This document shows, in pieces, positions 7,590-14,863 of a stretch of 15,270 nucleotides of DNA. Source of the DNA: Rhodoferax sp. (lineage in GTDB: Bacteria; Pseudomonadota; Gammaproteobacteria; Burkholderiales; Burkholderiaceae_C); NCBI GenBank assembly GCA_029865675.1, contig JARXAU010000060.1, forward strand, positions 1 through 15,270, written 5' to 3'. Below the pieces are notes generated by a model that saw nothing but the letters and a program-made list of their open reading frames with translations, ran no database searches and had not been told where the DNA came from. Every line of letters begins with the position of its first letter. The first letter of the stretch is position 1. Made by a program: the position numbers and the translations under genes.

Positions 7590-9107
7590 TTACTTGCTGC
7601 TGGGAAAGCTGAACATCGTGCCTTCGCGCACCCCAGCCGAGGGCCAGCGCTGGGTAATCGTCTTGCGCTTGGTGTAAAAGCGCGCTGCGTCCGGACCGTA
7701 GGCGTGCAAGTCGCCGAACAAGGAACGCTTCCAACCGCCAAACGAGTGGTAGGCCACCGGCACCGGCAAGGGCACATTGACGCCAACCATGCCCACCAAG
7801 ATGTTGTCAGTGAAATAGCGCGCTGCCTCACCATCACGGGTAAAGATACAGGTGCCGTTGCCGTATTCATGCGCATCGATCAAGTCCATCGCCTCCTGCA
7901 GGGTTTTGACGCGTACCACGCCAAGCACCGGGCCGAAAATCTCTTCCTGGTAAATCTTCATACCGGGCAATACATTGTCAAACAGACAAGCACCCAAAAA
8001 ATAACCAGCTTCGTGACCTGGGACAACAACATTGCGACCGTCGACCACCAGCGTGGCACCCTCGGCCACGCCTTGGTCCACATAGGCCTTGACCTTTTCA
8101 AAGTGCGGCTTGGTGACCAGCGGGCCCATGTCCATGCCGGGTGCGGTGCCGGGGCCGACTTTCATTTTGGCAATCTCGATCTTCAGGCCTTCGATCACCG
8201 CGTCGGCGGTGGCGTCGCCCACCGCCACCACCAGCGGAATGGCCATGCAGCGCTCGCCGCAAGAGCCGTAGGCCGCGCCCATGAGGGCGTTGACCGCGTT
8301 GGCTACATCGGCGTCGGGCATGACCACGGCGTGGTTTTTCGCGCCGCCCAGGGCCTGCACGCGCTTGCCGTGGGCGCAGCCTACTGAATAGATGTACTCC
8401 GCAATCGGGGTGGAGCCGACAAAGCTGATGGCCTTGACGCGCGGGTCGGTGAGCAAAGTGTCCACCGCCTCTTTGTCGCCGTTGACCACATTGAGCACGC
8501 CCGGTGGCAAACCGGCTTGCAGCGCCAGCTCGGCCACGCGCAGGGTGCTGCTGGGGTCGCGCTCGGAGGGTTTGAGGATGAAGGTGTTGCCACAGGCCAC
8601 GGCCATGGGCCACATCCACAAGGGCACCATGATGGGAAAGTTGAACGGCGTGATGCCAGCAGTCACACCCAGGGCCTGGAATTCGCTCCAGGAATCGATG
8701 GATGGACCTACGTTTTTGCTGTGCTCGCCCTTGAGCAACTCCGGGGCGTAGCTGGCGTATTCCACGTTTTCAATGCCGCGCTGCAACTCACCCATGGCGT
8801 CGCTCAGCACTTTGCCGTGTTCGGCCGTAACCAGCGCGCAGAGTTCGTCGGCATGCTCCTCCAGCAAAACTTTGAGCCGACTCATGACGCGGGCGCGCTT
8901 GAGCGGTGGCGTGTTGCGCCAGGCGGGAAATGCCGCTTGGGCGTTGGCAATAGCCTGCTCGACGGTGAGTTTGTCGGCCAATAAGACCTGGTTTTCGACC
9001 TGGCCGGTGGCAGGGTTAAAGACGTCAGCCATGCGGCTGCCGCCTTGGACCAGTGCGCCGCCAATGAGGTGGCCAATAGTCTGGCCTGTGGAGAGTTGTT
9101 TGGACAT
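7590..9107 (-). CDS. mmsA: CoA-acylating (methyl)malonate-semialdehyde dehydrogenase
   Basis: A 505-residue aldehyde dehydrogenase of the CoA-acylating MMSDH branch. It oxidises methylmalonate or malonate semialdehyde with NAD and CoA to propionyl- or acetyl-CoA plus CO2. Visible motifs: TPFNFPIMVPLWMWPMA (153-169, with Asn157), FILKPSERDPSS (177-188, with Lys179), ISFVGSTPIAEYIY (227-240), QALGGAKNHAVVMPDAD (251-267, typical of MMSDH) and GSCGERCMAIP (281-291), where Cys287 is the expected catalytic thiol. The start MSKQLSTGQTIGHL fits the family length. A longer in-frame start exists at 9206 but would add a hydrophobic, unrelated leader. Being next to an omega-aminotransferase, it probably works as the malonate-semialdehyde step of beta-alanine breakdown (BauC role). 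A valine-catabolic MmsA role cannot be excluded. Confidence 0.93.
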   Translation of the reverse strand: MSKQLSTGQTIGHLIGGALVQGGSRMADVFNPATGQVENQVLLADKLTVEQAIANAQAAFPAWRNTPPLKRARVMSRLKVLLEEHADELCALVTAEHGKVLSDAMGELQRGIENVEYASYAPELLKGEHSKNVGPSIDSWSEFQALGVTAGITPFNFPIMVPLWMWPMAVACGNTFILKPSERDPSSTLRVAELALQAGLPPGVLNVVNGDKEAVDTLLTDPRVKAISFVGSTPIAEYIYSVGCAHGKRVQALGGAKNHAVVMPDADVANAVNALMGAAYGSCGERCMAIPLVVAVGDATADAVIEGLKIEIAKMKVGPGTAPGMDMGPLVTKPHFEKVKAYVDQGVAEGATLVVDGRNVVVPGHEAGYFLGACLFDNVLPGMKIYQEEIFGPVLGVVRVKTLQEAMDLIDAHEYGNGTCIFTRDGEAARYFTDNILVGMVGVNVPLPVPVAYHSFGGWKRSLFGDLHAYGPDAARFYTKRKTITQRWPSAGVREGTMFSFPSSK

Positions 9108-9119
9108 AGGTGAACCTAT
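9106..9119. promoter_or_regulatory. Palindrome over the mmsA start codon
   Basis: ATAGGT (9106-9111), two bases, ACCTAT (9114-9119). On the mRNA a 5-bp stem AUAGG/CCUAU with loop UUCA would hold both the only purine-rich pre-start sequence (AGG) and the AU of the AUG. It could limit translation or be a protein-binding site. Confidence 0.4.
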
Positions 9120-9257
9120 CAAGTAATTGAAGAATAAGAAAGAGAAAAAAGGGGTGCAGGCGCTACGGTTGGCACCCGAACACAGCGCCAACGCAAAGCG
9201 AAACAAAGCAAAGCTTAGCCAGTTCTTGGGCCTGACCAGCGCCCTTCAGCCAACCAG

Positions 9258-9289
9258 AAAAAATTTCACGACGGCAACTCGGCCGTTCG
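9258..9289 (-). terminator. Candidate terminator between aminotransferase and mmsA
   Basis: Read leftward: ACGGC pairs with GCCGT (9286-9282 with 9275-9271) around a 6-base loop. The stem extends by two pairs to 9289/9269 with a one-base bulge. A run of six T follows on the transcript (A-run at 9258-9263), starting 5 bases after the extended stem. The gap makes it a weak candidate. If active, mmsA needs its own promoter in the remaining 150 bp. Confidence 0.3.
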
Positions 9290-9324
9290 ACGCACCGCCA
9301 CAGGCTCTCTATGGTGCCCCGGTA

Positions 9325-10701
9325 TCAGTCGGTTTCTTGCAGCGCCTCACCTACGGCGTTGATCATGCTGTCGATCTCCGACTTCTGGATGATGAAAGGC
9401 GGCGCGAGCTGGATGGTGTCGCCGCCGTAGCGCACATAAAAGCCTTTTTCTAGGCAGCGCATAGCCACTTGGAAGGGACGCTTGGCCGGCTCCCCAGGGA
9501 CCGGGGCCAGGGTCATACCGGCAGCCAAACCGTAGTTGCGGATGTCGGTGATGTGTTTGCTTCCTTTGAGGCTGTGCACTGCTTGCTCAAAGTAAGGTGC
9601 CAGGCCTGCCACGCGCTCGACCATGTTTTCAGCCACTAGCAGGTCCAAGGCGGCGATGCCCGCCGCACAGGCCACGGGGTGTGCAGAGTAGGTGTAGCCG
9701 TGGGCGAACTCCAGCATGTAGTCTGGGCCACCGGCGGACATAAAAGTGTCGTAAATCTCTTTTTTCGCCACGACCGCACCTAAAGGCTGGGCGCCGTTGG
9801 TCACTTGCTTAGCGACATTCATGATGTCTGGAGTGACACCAAAAGCAGCCGCCCCGGTGTAGGCACCCATGCGGCCAAAGCCGGTGATGACCTCGTCAAA
9901 AATCAGCAAAATATTGTGGGCGGTGCAAATTTCGCGCAAGCGCTGCAAGTAGCCCACCGGCGGCACCACCACGCCACCCGAGCCGGACATGGGCTCAATG
10001 ATCACAGCGGCAATGTTGCTCGCGTCGTGCAGGGTAATCAAGCGCAGCAGTTCGTCGGCGAGCTCCACACCGTTGGCCGGCATGCCACGCGAGTAAAAGT
10101 TGCTAGGCAGTTGGGTGTGGGGCAGGTGATCCGCCTCGATCCCTTGGCCAAACATTTTGCGGTTGTTGCCAATGCCGCCCACCGAGATGCCCGCAAAGTT
10201 CACACCGTGGTAGCCCTTCTCGCGGCCAATCAGGCGGGTTTTGGTGCCCTGGCCCTTGGATCGCCAATAGGCGCGCGCCATCTTGAGCGAGGTGTCAGCG
10301 CAGTCCGAGCCGGAACCCGTAAAAAAAACACGGTCCAAACCCTCAGGCATGAGCGCCTTGATCTTGTTCGCCAACTCAAAAGACAGGGGATGCCCAAACT
10401 GAAACGCTGGCGAGTACTCCATGGTGCCGATCTGGCTGCTGACCGCTTGGGTGATCTCGGGGCGGCTGTGGCCCAAGCCGCAGCACCACAGACCCGAAAG
10501 ACCGTCCATGATTTTGCGGCCGGTGCTGTCGGTGTAATAAGCATCCTGGGCGCTGACCATCATGCGCGGGCTGGCCTTAAAGTTTCGGTTACCGGTGTAG
10601 GGCATCCAATGCGCCTCCATCCAGGCGGCGTCCATCGGAAAACGGGAAGCCGTGGTCACTGCACTCTGGGCTTGGTGGGCGTCGGTTTCATGGGGTTTCA
10701 T
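9325..10701 (-). CDS. Omega-amino acid:pyruvate aminotransferase (beta-alanine type)
   Basis: A 458-residue class III PLP aminotransferase that moves the amino group of beta-alanine or other omega-amino acids to pyruvate, giving malonate semialdehyde and alanine. It aligns from memory with omega-APT of Pseudomonas. Motifs: LWCCGLGHSRPEI (71-83), TGSGSDCADTSLKMARAYW (128-146, phosphate-binding region), GREKGYHGVNFAGIS (159-173), IIEPMSGSGGV (234-244), IFDEVITGFGRMG (267-279, with Asp269 contacting the PLP ring) and MNVAKQVTNGAQPLGAV (294-310), where Lys298 is the Schiff-base lysine. The GGAG ribosome binding site ends 5 bases before the ATG. A dehydrogenase gene for the product semialdehyde follows on the same strand, and a LysR gene is divergent, together resembling a bau-like pathway. 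The exact amine range is unknown. Confidence 0.92.
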   Translation of the reverse strand: MKPHETDAHQAQSAVTTASRFPMDAAWMEAHWMPYTGNRNFKASPRMMVSAQDAYYTDSTGRKIMDGLSGLWCCGLGHSRPEITQAVSSQIGTMEYSPAFQFGHPLSFELANKIKALMPEGLDRVFFTGSGSDCADTSLKMARAYWRSKGQGTKTRLIGREKGYHGVNFAGISVGGIGNNRKMFGQGIEADHLPHTQLPSNFYSRGMPANGVELADELLRLITLHDASNIAAVIIEPMSGSGGVVVPPVGYLQRLREICTAHNILLIFDEVITGFGRMGAYTGAAAFGVTPDIMNVAKQVTNGAQPLGAVVAKKEIYDTFMSAGGPDYMLEFAHGYTYSAHPVACAAGIAALDLLVAENMVERVAGLAPYFEQAVHSLKGSKHITDIRNYGLAAGMTLAPVPGEPAKRPFQVAMRCLEKGFYVRYGGDTIQLAPPFIIQKSEIDSMINAVGEALQETD

Positions 10702-10706
10702 AGCGT

Positions 10707-10710
10707 CTCC
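10707..10710 (-). promoter_or_regulatory. Ribosome binding site of the aminotransferase gene
   Basis: CTCC on the + strand, that is GGAG on the coding strand, 5 bases before the ATG at 10701. It is the clearest Shine-Dalgarno in this part of the window and supports the annotated start. Confidence 0.7.
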
Positions 10711-10775
10711 TAGTAAGGGCCTGGCAGTTGGGGCATGCCTAAACCAGCTGTGGACTCATTTTGGCGGCTTCTGTT

Positions 10776-10826
10776 ACTCTTACAAAGTGAGAGTTATCAC
10801 TATTTAGTTGCAAGTTTATGAAACTT
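10776..10826. promoter_or_regulatory. Palindrome-rich divergent control region of LysR and aminotransferase genes
   Basis: Three inverted repeats overlap in 51 bp. ACTCT (10776-10780) pairs with AGAGT (10790-10794), AGTGA (10786-10790) with TCACT (10797-10801), and AAGTTT (10812-10817) with AAACTT (10821-10826). A possible rightward promoter is CTTACA (10779-10784), 16 bp, TATTTA (10801-10806), which the first two repeats would cover. This fits LysR-type binding with autorepression and activation of the divergent operon. An ATG at 10818 sits in the centre of the third repeat. Confidence 0.5.
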
Positions 10827-10919
10827 AAACCGTCCGGTATCACACCACGAGATGTAAGCACCGGTGCAGCGCCATTCGCAAGCCGCCCAAGGCGGGCGGC
10901 GCTGGGCCAGATCGGCGAC

Positions 10920-11837
10920 ATGGACTTGCGCCTGCTGCGCGTGTTTCGCACCGTCGTGGACTGCGGCGGCATGGCGGCGGCCGAGCTAGAACTCAATATT
11001 GGCACCTCCACAGTGAGCCGCCATGTGAAAGACCTAGAAACCCGTTTGGGCTTGGTGCTGTGCCGACGCGGACGCGCGGGCTTTGCGCTTACCCCCGAGG
11101 GCCAACAAATTTATGCCCAGACCCGCCAGCTCTTGTCCGCCACCGACGCGTTTCGCAGCGGGGTGGACGAAATCCACCAGCGCATGGGCGGCGAGTTGCA
11201 CGTGGCGGTGTTTGACAAGACGGTAAGCAACCCGGCCTGCCACATCGCCCAGGCGATTGCGCTTTTTGTGCAGCAGGCGCCCGAGGTGTCGCTGCAAATG
11301 CATGTGGCCACGCTCAACGGTATCGAGCGCGGGGTGCTGGACGGTCAGTTTCAGCTCGGCGTCATTCCCGGCCACCGCAGTTCGGACACGCTGCACTACA
11401 CCCAGCTGTTTGACGAGTCGATGCTGCTGTACTGCGCTGCGGGCCACACCCTTTTCACCAAGCCTGGAGCACATTCAGCCACGGCACAGGTCCTTGACTG
11501 GAAGAGCCTTTGCGACCATGCCTTTGCCGGTTTGGGCTACCACTCGCCCAATATGGAAGTGAGCCAAGCGCGGCGCATGGCGCGCAAGGCCACCGGCTTT
11601 GACCAGGAATCGATTGCCACCCTCATTTTGTCCGGCCAATTTTTGGGCTTTTTGCCCATCCACTACGCGCAAAGCTTTGTGAATGCGGGGCAGATGCAAG
11701 CGGTAAAGCCAGAGATGTTTCACTACGCCTGCGACTTTTTTGCCATCACGCGGCGCTCACCCCAGCCCTCGCGGGCCACGCGGGCGCTGCTAGAGTGCCT
11801 GGAACAGGCGCATGGCCTGCCAGCGACTGCTCTGTGA
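10920..11837 (+). CDS. LysR-family transcriptional regulator, probable regulator of the beta-alanine genes
   Basis: A 305-residue LysR regulator. The N-terminal winged helix-turn-helix is MDLRLLRVFRTVVDCGGMAA (1-20), with the recognition helix around GTSTVSRHVKDLETRLG (28-44) and LTPEGQQIY (57-65) before the linker helix. The effector domain is 91-300, starting GELHVAVFDK. It is divergent from the aminotransferase gene, with control-region palindromes between them, so it most likely activates that operon in response to an omega-amino acid or a derived metabolite. The start at 10920 gives a typical length with the HTH at the N-terminus. An upstream in-frame ATG (10818) would add 34 basic, proline-rich residues and lies inside a palindrome, so it is less likely. 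Neither has a good Shine-Dalgarno. It ends 2 bp from the convergent dadA gene. Confidence 0.9.
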   Translation: MDLRLLRVFRTVVDCGGMAAAELELNIGTSTVSRHVKDLETRLGLVLCRRGRAGFALTPEGQQIYAQTRQLLSATDAFRSGVDEIHQRMGGELHVAVFDKTVSNPACHIAQAIALFVQQAPEVSLQMHVATLNGIERGVLDGQFQLGVIPGHRSSDTLHYTQLFDESMLLYCAAGHTLFTKPGAHSATAQVLDWKSLCDHAFAGLGYHSPNMEVSQARRMARKATGFDQESIATLILSGQFLGFLPIHYAQSFVNAGQMQAVKPEMFHYACDFFAITRRSPQPSRATRALLECLEQAHGLPATAL

Positions 11838-11839
11838 GC

Positions 11840-13159
11840 CTAGCCTTGGTACGTGGCGAAAGCCATGTTAGGTTGCCGGCCGTCCATTAGCTCGGCCAGC
11901 GCCTTGCCCGATCCCGCGCCGTGCGTCCAACCCAAAGTGCCATGCCCGGCGTTGACCCACAGGCCGCGCACCTTGGTTTGGCCGATGTAGGGAATATTGG
12001 TGGGTGTGGCCGGGCGCAACCCTGCCCAGAAATGCGGATGGCCGCCTTGTTCTTCGTTGCGGGTGTCGCACATGCCTGGCCAGACTTCTTCCACCCGGCG
12101 CGCCAGCATCTGGCAGCGTGCTCGCGCCAGCGGGCTGGTCAGCGTGAGGTCGTAGCCTCCCACTTCAATGGTGCCGGCCACGCGAATCTGGTCGCCTAGG
12201 CGGGTAATGGCGATTTTCTTGGCATCGTCAATGGTGGACACCATGGGCGCGGCGTCGGGTTTCAAAATTTGAAATGTGGCGCTGTAGCCCTTGCCCGGAT
12301 AGATGGGCAAGTCCACGCCCACGCCGCGCAACAGCGGTGCGCTGAACGACCCACAGGCCACCACCACATGGTCGGCGCGCAAGGTTTGGCGCGCGGTGGT
12401 CTCGGTCTGGGCGCCGTTTGCTACCGGACGCACCGCCAACGACTGCACCGCCGCACCGGCTAGGTGGATCCGCTCTACGCTGTGGCAGTACAAAAACTGC
12501 ACGCCGCGCGCCGCACATCGCGCCGCCAGTGCCTGAGTGAAGGCACAGGCGTCACCCGACTCGTCGCTGGCAGTGAACGTGCCGCCCACGATGCGGGGGC
12601 CAAAGTGCGCCAGCGAGGGCTCAATGCGCAGCAGCTCGTCGCGGCTGACTACCTTGCGGTCCACGCCATAGCGCGCCATCAGGGACGCAGACTGCGTGGC
12701 GTTGTCAAAGGCGTGCGAGTCCGTAAAGTAGTGCGCAATGCCGCGCTCCAAGCGCTGGTACTTGATGCCGGTGGCTGCCACCAGCTCCCTGAGCGCGGCA
12801 TGGCTGTAAGCCCCCAGGGCAACGAGCTGCTGCACATTGCGCCCAAAAGCCCTGTCGTTGCATTGCGCCAAAAACTGCAGGCCCCACGCGTATTGGCGCC
12901 AGCCAGGACCCAAGGGGTTTTGTGGACGAAAAAGCAAGGGGGCTTCTTTGCTCAACATCCATTGGAGCGCCTTAAGCGGCGCTTCCCGGTTGGCCCAAGG
13001 CTCGCAGTAGCTGACTGAGATTTGCCCGGCATTTGCAAAGCTGGTTTCCATCGCCGCGCCGCTTTGGCGCTCGACCACGGTTACCGTGTGACCGCACGCA
13101 GCCAGGTGCCACGCGGTGCTAATACCGATGATGCCGGCGCCCAAAACAATCACATTCAT
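11840..13159 (-). CDS. dadA: D-amino acid dehydrogenase
   Basis: A 439-residue FAD enzyme of the DAO family. It oxidises D-amino acids, classically D-alanine, to the 2-oxo acid and ammonia and feeds electrons to the respiratory chain at the inner membrane face. Visible: the FAD dinucleotide fold VLGAGIIGISTAWHL with acidic end VVER (4-31), ETSFANAGQIS (38-48), SDESGDACAFTQAL (198-211), YPGKGYSATF (287-296), GLRPATPTNIPYIG (380-393), and the C-terminal FAD-contacting NAGHGTLGWTHGAGSGKALAE (403-423). All are characteristic of DadA. The start MNVIVLGAG is chosen because the nucleotide fold begins there; an upstream in-frame extension to 13267 is unlikely. There is no alanine racemase or Lrp-type gene beside it as in enteric dad operons. 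Pyruvate produced here could serve as acceptor for the neighbouring aminotransferase (inference). Confidence 0.92.
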   Translation of the reverse strand: MNVIVLGAGIIGISTAWHLAACGHTVTVVERQSGAAMETSFANAGQISVSYCEPWANREAPLKALQWMLSKEAPLLFRPQNPLGPGWRQYAWGLQFLAQCNDRAFGRNVQQLVALGAYSHAALRELVAATGIKYQRLERGIAHYFTDSHAFDNATQSASLMARYGVDRKVVSRDELLRIEPSLAHFGPRIVGGTFTASDESGDACAFTQALAARCAARGVQFLYCHSVERIHLAGAAVQSLAVRPVANGAQTETTARQTLRADHVVVACGSFSAPLLRGVGVDLPIYPGKGYSATFQILKPDAAPMVSTIDDAKKIAITRLGDQIRVAGTIEVGGYDLTLTSPLARARCQMLARRVEEVWPGMCDTRNEEQGGHPHFWAGLRPATPTNIPYIGQTKVRGLWVNAGHGTLGWTHGAGSGKALAELMDGRQPNMAFATYQG

Positions 13160-13309
13160 GGCCCGAGTGTGCACCGTTGCGGCCCCGCGTACACCGTCAG
13201 CGGTCATCTTTTGTGCACTCGATTCAACGGGCACAGCATTGGCGGCGACTATGGAGTCACAACGCATTCACGAAGTTTTTTTTTATCCATGCGCGGCTAA
13301 ACTGTGAAT
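13160..13309. promoter_or_regulatory. Divergent intergenic region of dadA and the TetR gene
   Basis: This 150-bp stretch must hold both promoters. ATTCAC (13266-13271) and GTGAAT (13304-13309) form a perfect 6-bp inverted repeat, 33 bp apart edge to edge (32 bases between), the right arm touching the TetR start. A run of nine T lies at 13276-13284. No convincing -35/-10 pair was found. A TetR operator is possible but unproven. Confidence 0.3.
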
Positions 13310-13924
13310 ATGACAAATGTTCCCCAAGCCAAGATTTCCTTCAAAGCCCAGATGCTGCAGGCGCGGGAAGACGCAATCATCCAGACCGCCAGCCGCTTGC
13401 TGGCCGAAAAAGGCTTTGAGGTCATGACGGTTGACGAAGTGGCAGCCAGCGTGGGCATTGCCAAGGCCAGCTTGTACAAGCACTTTTCCAGCAAAGAAGA
13501 CCTGGCTGCCGCCGCTATGGTGCGGGCCATGCAACGCGCCCAAGCTTATGTGTGTGACTTGCCGCCAGCCGCGCCCATGGTGCAGTTGCGCACGGTGGCG
13601 CGCTGGACCATGGAGCTCATGCTGCGCGGTGACATGCCCTCGCTACCCAGCCAAAACTCCACCTTGCGCGCCAAGCTCATGGCCGACGCCGCCTATATGC
13701 AAGGTCTGATGGAGATCAGCCAGCAGTTGGGGGCCTGGATTGCCGCAGCGCAGGCGCAAGGTCAGATCAACCCCGATCTGCCAGCCATTGCGGTGCTCTA
13801 CACCTTGTATGCGCGCGCTTGCGACCCGGTGCTCGAGTTCCTGAAAATGGCCGGTCAGCACGACGACGCGCAGATCATTGACATGGTCATGACGAGCTGC
13901 TTTGAAGGACTGGCCGCCCGCTGA
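13310..13924 (+). CDS. TetR-family transcriptional regulator
   Basis: A 204-residue TetR repressor. The N-terminal HTH is clear: helix AIIQTASRLLAEKGFEVMT (23-40), VDEVAASVGIAK (41-52) and recognition helix ASLYKHFSSKEDL (53-65). The remaining residues form the helical ligand and dimer domain, with two blocks LAAAAMVRAMQRA (65-77) and a later DPVLEFLKMAG. The ligand is unknown. It is divergent from dadA and may repress it, but TetR proteins often act elsewhere too. An in-frame GTG at 13304 would add two residues. No Shine-Dalgarno precedes either start, so translation could be leaderless or weak. It ends 57 bp from the convergent phosphoesterase gene. Confidence 0.88.
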   Translation: MTNVPQAKISFKAQMLQAREDAIIQTASRLLAEKGFEVMTVDEVAASVGIAKASLYKHFSSKEDLAAAAMVRAMQRAQAYVCDLPPAAPMVQLRTVARWTMELMLRGDMPSLPSQNSTLRAKLMADAAYMQGLMEISQQLGAWIAAAQAQGQINPDLPAIAVLYTLYARACDPVLEFLKMAGQHDDAQIIDMVMTSCFEGLAAR

Positions 13925-13955
13925 CGGCGAAGGCGGGGGCAGGTGCAGGGGCCAT

Positions 13956-13974
13956 TGCACGGCCATCCCGTGCA
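13956..13974. terminator. Hairpin between convergent genes
   Basis: TGCACGG (13956-13962) and CCGTGCA (13968-13974), a perfect 7-bp stem with loop CCATC, in the 57 bp between the TetR and phosphoesterase stops. Neither side has a T-run. A bidirectional stop signal or mRNA end stabiliser is plausible because of the location only. Confidence 0.3.
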
Positions 13975-13981
13975 CATCCAC

Positions 13982-14863
13982 TCACACTTTGACGGTGGCT
14001 GCTGGCGCAAAGTGCGCCTGCTCGTTTTTGCGTGCATAGCCCAAGGGGTTGGCCACCACGCGGCAACCGTTGTGCTCATAGTGTTGTGGCACGTGGAGAT
14101 GACCGTGCAACCAGAGTTGGGCATGGGCCAGCAAGTGGTCTAAAGCGCTACAAAAACCCGCAGTGCCGGGCACCAAGCCGTAGCGCGGGTCCGCACTGCG
14201 CAAGCTGGGAGCGAAATGGGTGACCACCACGGTGCTGCCGTCAAAGGGTGCTGCCAGGGCCTGCTCCAGCCAGCTTTGGCACAGCAGCGCTTGCTCGCGC
14301 ACCTGCTCTGCCAAAAAGGGCGCGCCAGCGCGGGTGGTGCCGGTCTTCTTGAGGTAAAAGTTGGCAGCGCGAAAGGCCTTCTCGCGTGTCTTTAGCTGCT
14401 GGGCGAGGAGGTTTTCACCCGCACCGGGGCCACCGGTGCGCCCCCTCGCGGGGGCGTCTGGCGCGGGGGCGAGGGCGTCAAAGTCAGTCCACAGCGTGGT
14501 ACCCACCAAGCGCACCGGGCGGCCTTGGTGGTCGCGCCACGGTCCGTGCAACACCTCGCGCTCCAGCCAAGTGATGCCTAGGCGCATGCAGGTGGCGCGC
14601 AGGCGCTCGTGGGCGGCATCAAAGTCCAGGGCGTCGTACTCGTGGTTGCCAGGCACAAACACCACGGGCGTGGGCCAACCGTGCAAAGGCGAAAACTGCG
14701 CCAAGCCAAAATCAGCATCGCGCAGCTTTGAGCCTGTTTGGTAAGACCCAATGTCGCCCGCCAACACCAGCAGGTCTGCACCATGCGCCGGGCGGGGCGC
14801 CTGCGGGGCCACGAAGTCGGGTTGGCTTTCCAAATGCAGGTCGGACAACAACTGAATATTCAT
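13982..14863 (-). CDS. Calcineurin-like metallophosphoesterase
   Basis: A 293-residue protein of the dimetal phosphoesterase fold, cytoplasmic, substrate unknown. All metal-site motifs are visible: SDLH (7-10, Asp8 and His10), LAGDIG (34-39, Asp37), PGNHEY (71-76, Asn73 and His74), VTHFAPS (214-220, His216) and LHGHLH (252-257, His255 and His257). Residues 131-153 are a low-complexity Ala/Pro/Gly insertion. The DNA there is two adjacent perfect palindromes, so part of this loop looks like an inserted repeat read in frame. The start ATG overlaps the stop of the upstream LysR gene (ATGA, 4 bp), indicating translational coupling. Confidence 0.88.
   Translation of the reverse strand: MNIQLLSDLHLESQPDFVAPQAPRPAHGADLLVLAGDIGSYQTGSKLRDADFGLAQFSPLHGWPTPVVFVPGNHEYDALDFDAAHERLRATCMRLGITWLEREVLHGPWRDHQGRPVRLVGTTLWTDFDALAPAPDAPARGRTGGPGAGENLLAQQLKTREKAFRAANFYLKKTGTTRAGAPFLAEQVREQALLCQSWLEQALAAPFDGSTVVVTHFAPSLRSADPRYGLVPGTAGFCSALDHLLAHAQLWLHGHLHVPQHYEHNGCRVVANPLGYARKNEQAHFAPAATVKV
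14420..14456. repeat. Double palindrome inside the phosphoesterase gene
   Basis: CGCACCGG (14420-14427) and CCGGTGCG (14433-14440) form a perfect 8-bp stem with a 5-base gap. CGCCCCC (14439-14445) and GGGGGCG (14450-14456) form a perfect 7-bp stem around TCGC. The two share two bases. Together they encode residues about 136-148 of the host protein. They look like a REP-like mobile palindrome tolerated in a surface loop. Confidence 0.6.

Noticed and set aside
7704..8387. 227-codon open frame on the + strand opposite mmsA
   Set aside because: Antisense to conserved aldehyde dehydrogenase motifs, with a His/Val/Gly-rich unnatural product.
9805..10713. 302-codon open frame on the + strand opposite the aminotransferase gene
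   Set aside because: It is antisense to a gene with all PLP motifs, its composition is unnatural (rich in His, Arg, Ala) and it has no ribosome binding site.
10818..10919. Upstream start for the LysR gene
   Set aside because: It adds 34 basic residues before a standard LysR N-terminus and lies in a palindrome without a Shine-Dalgarno.
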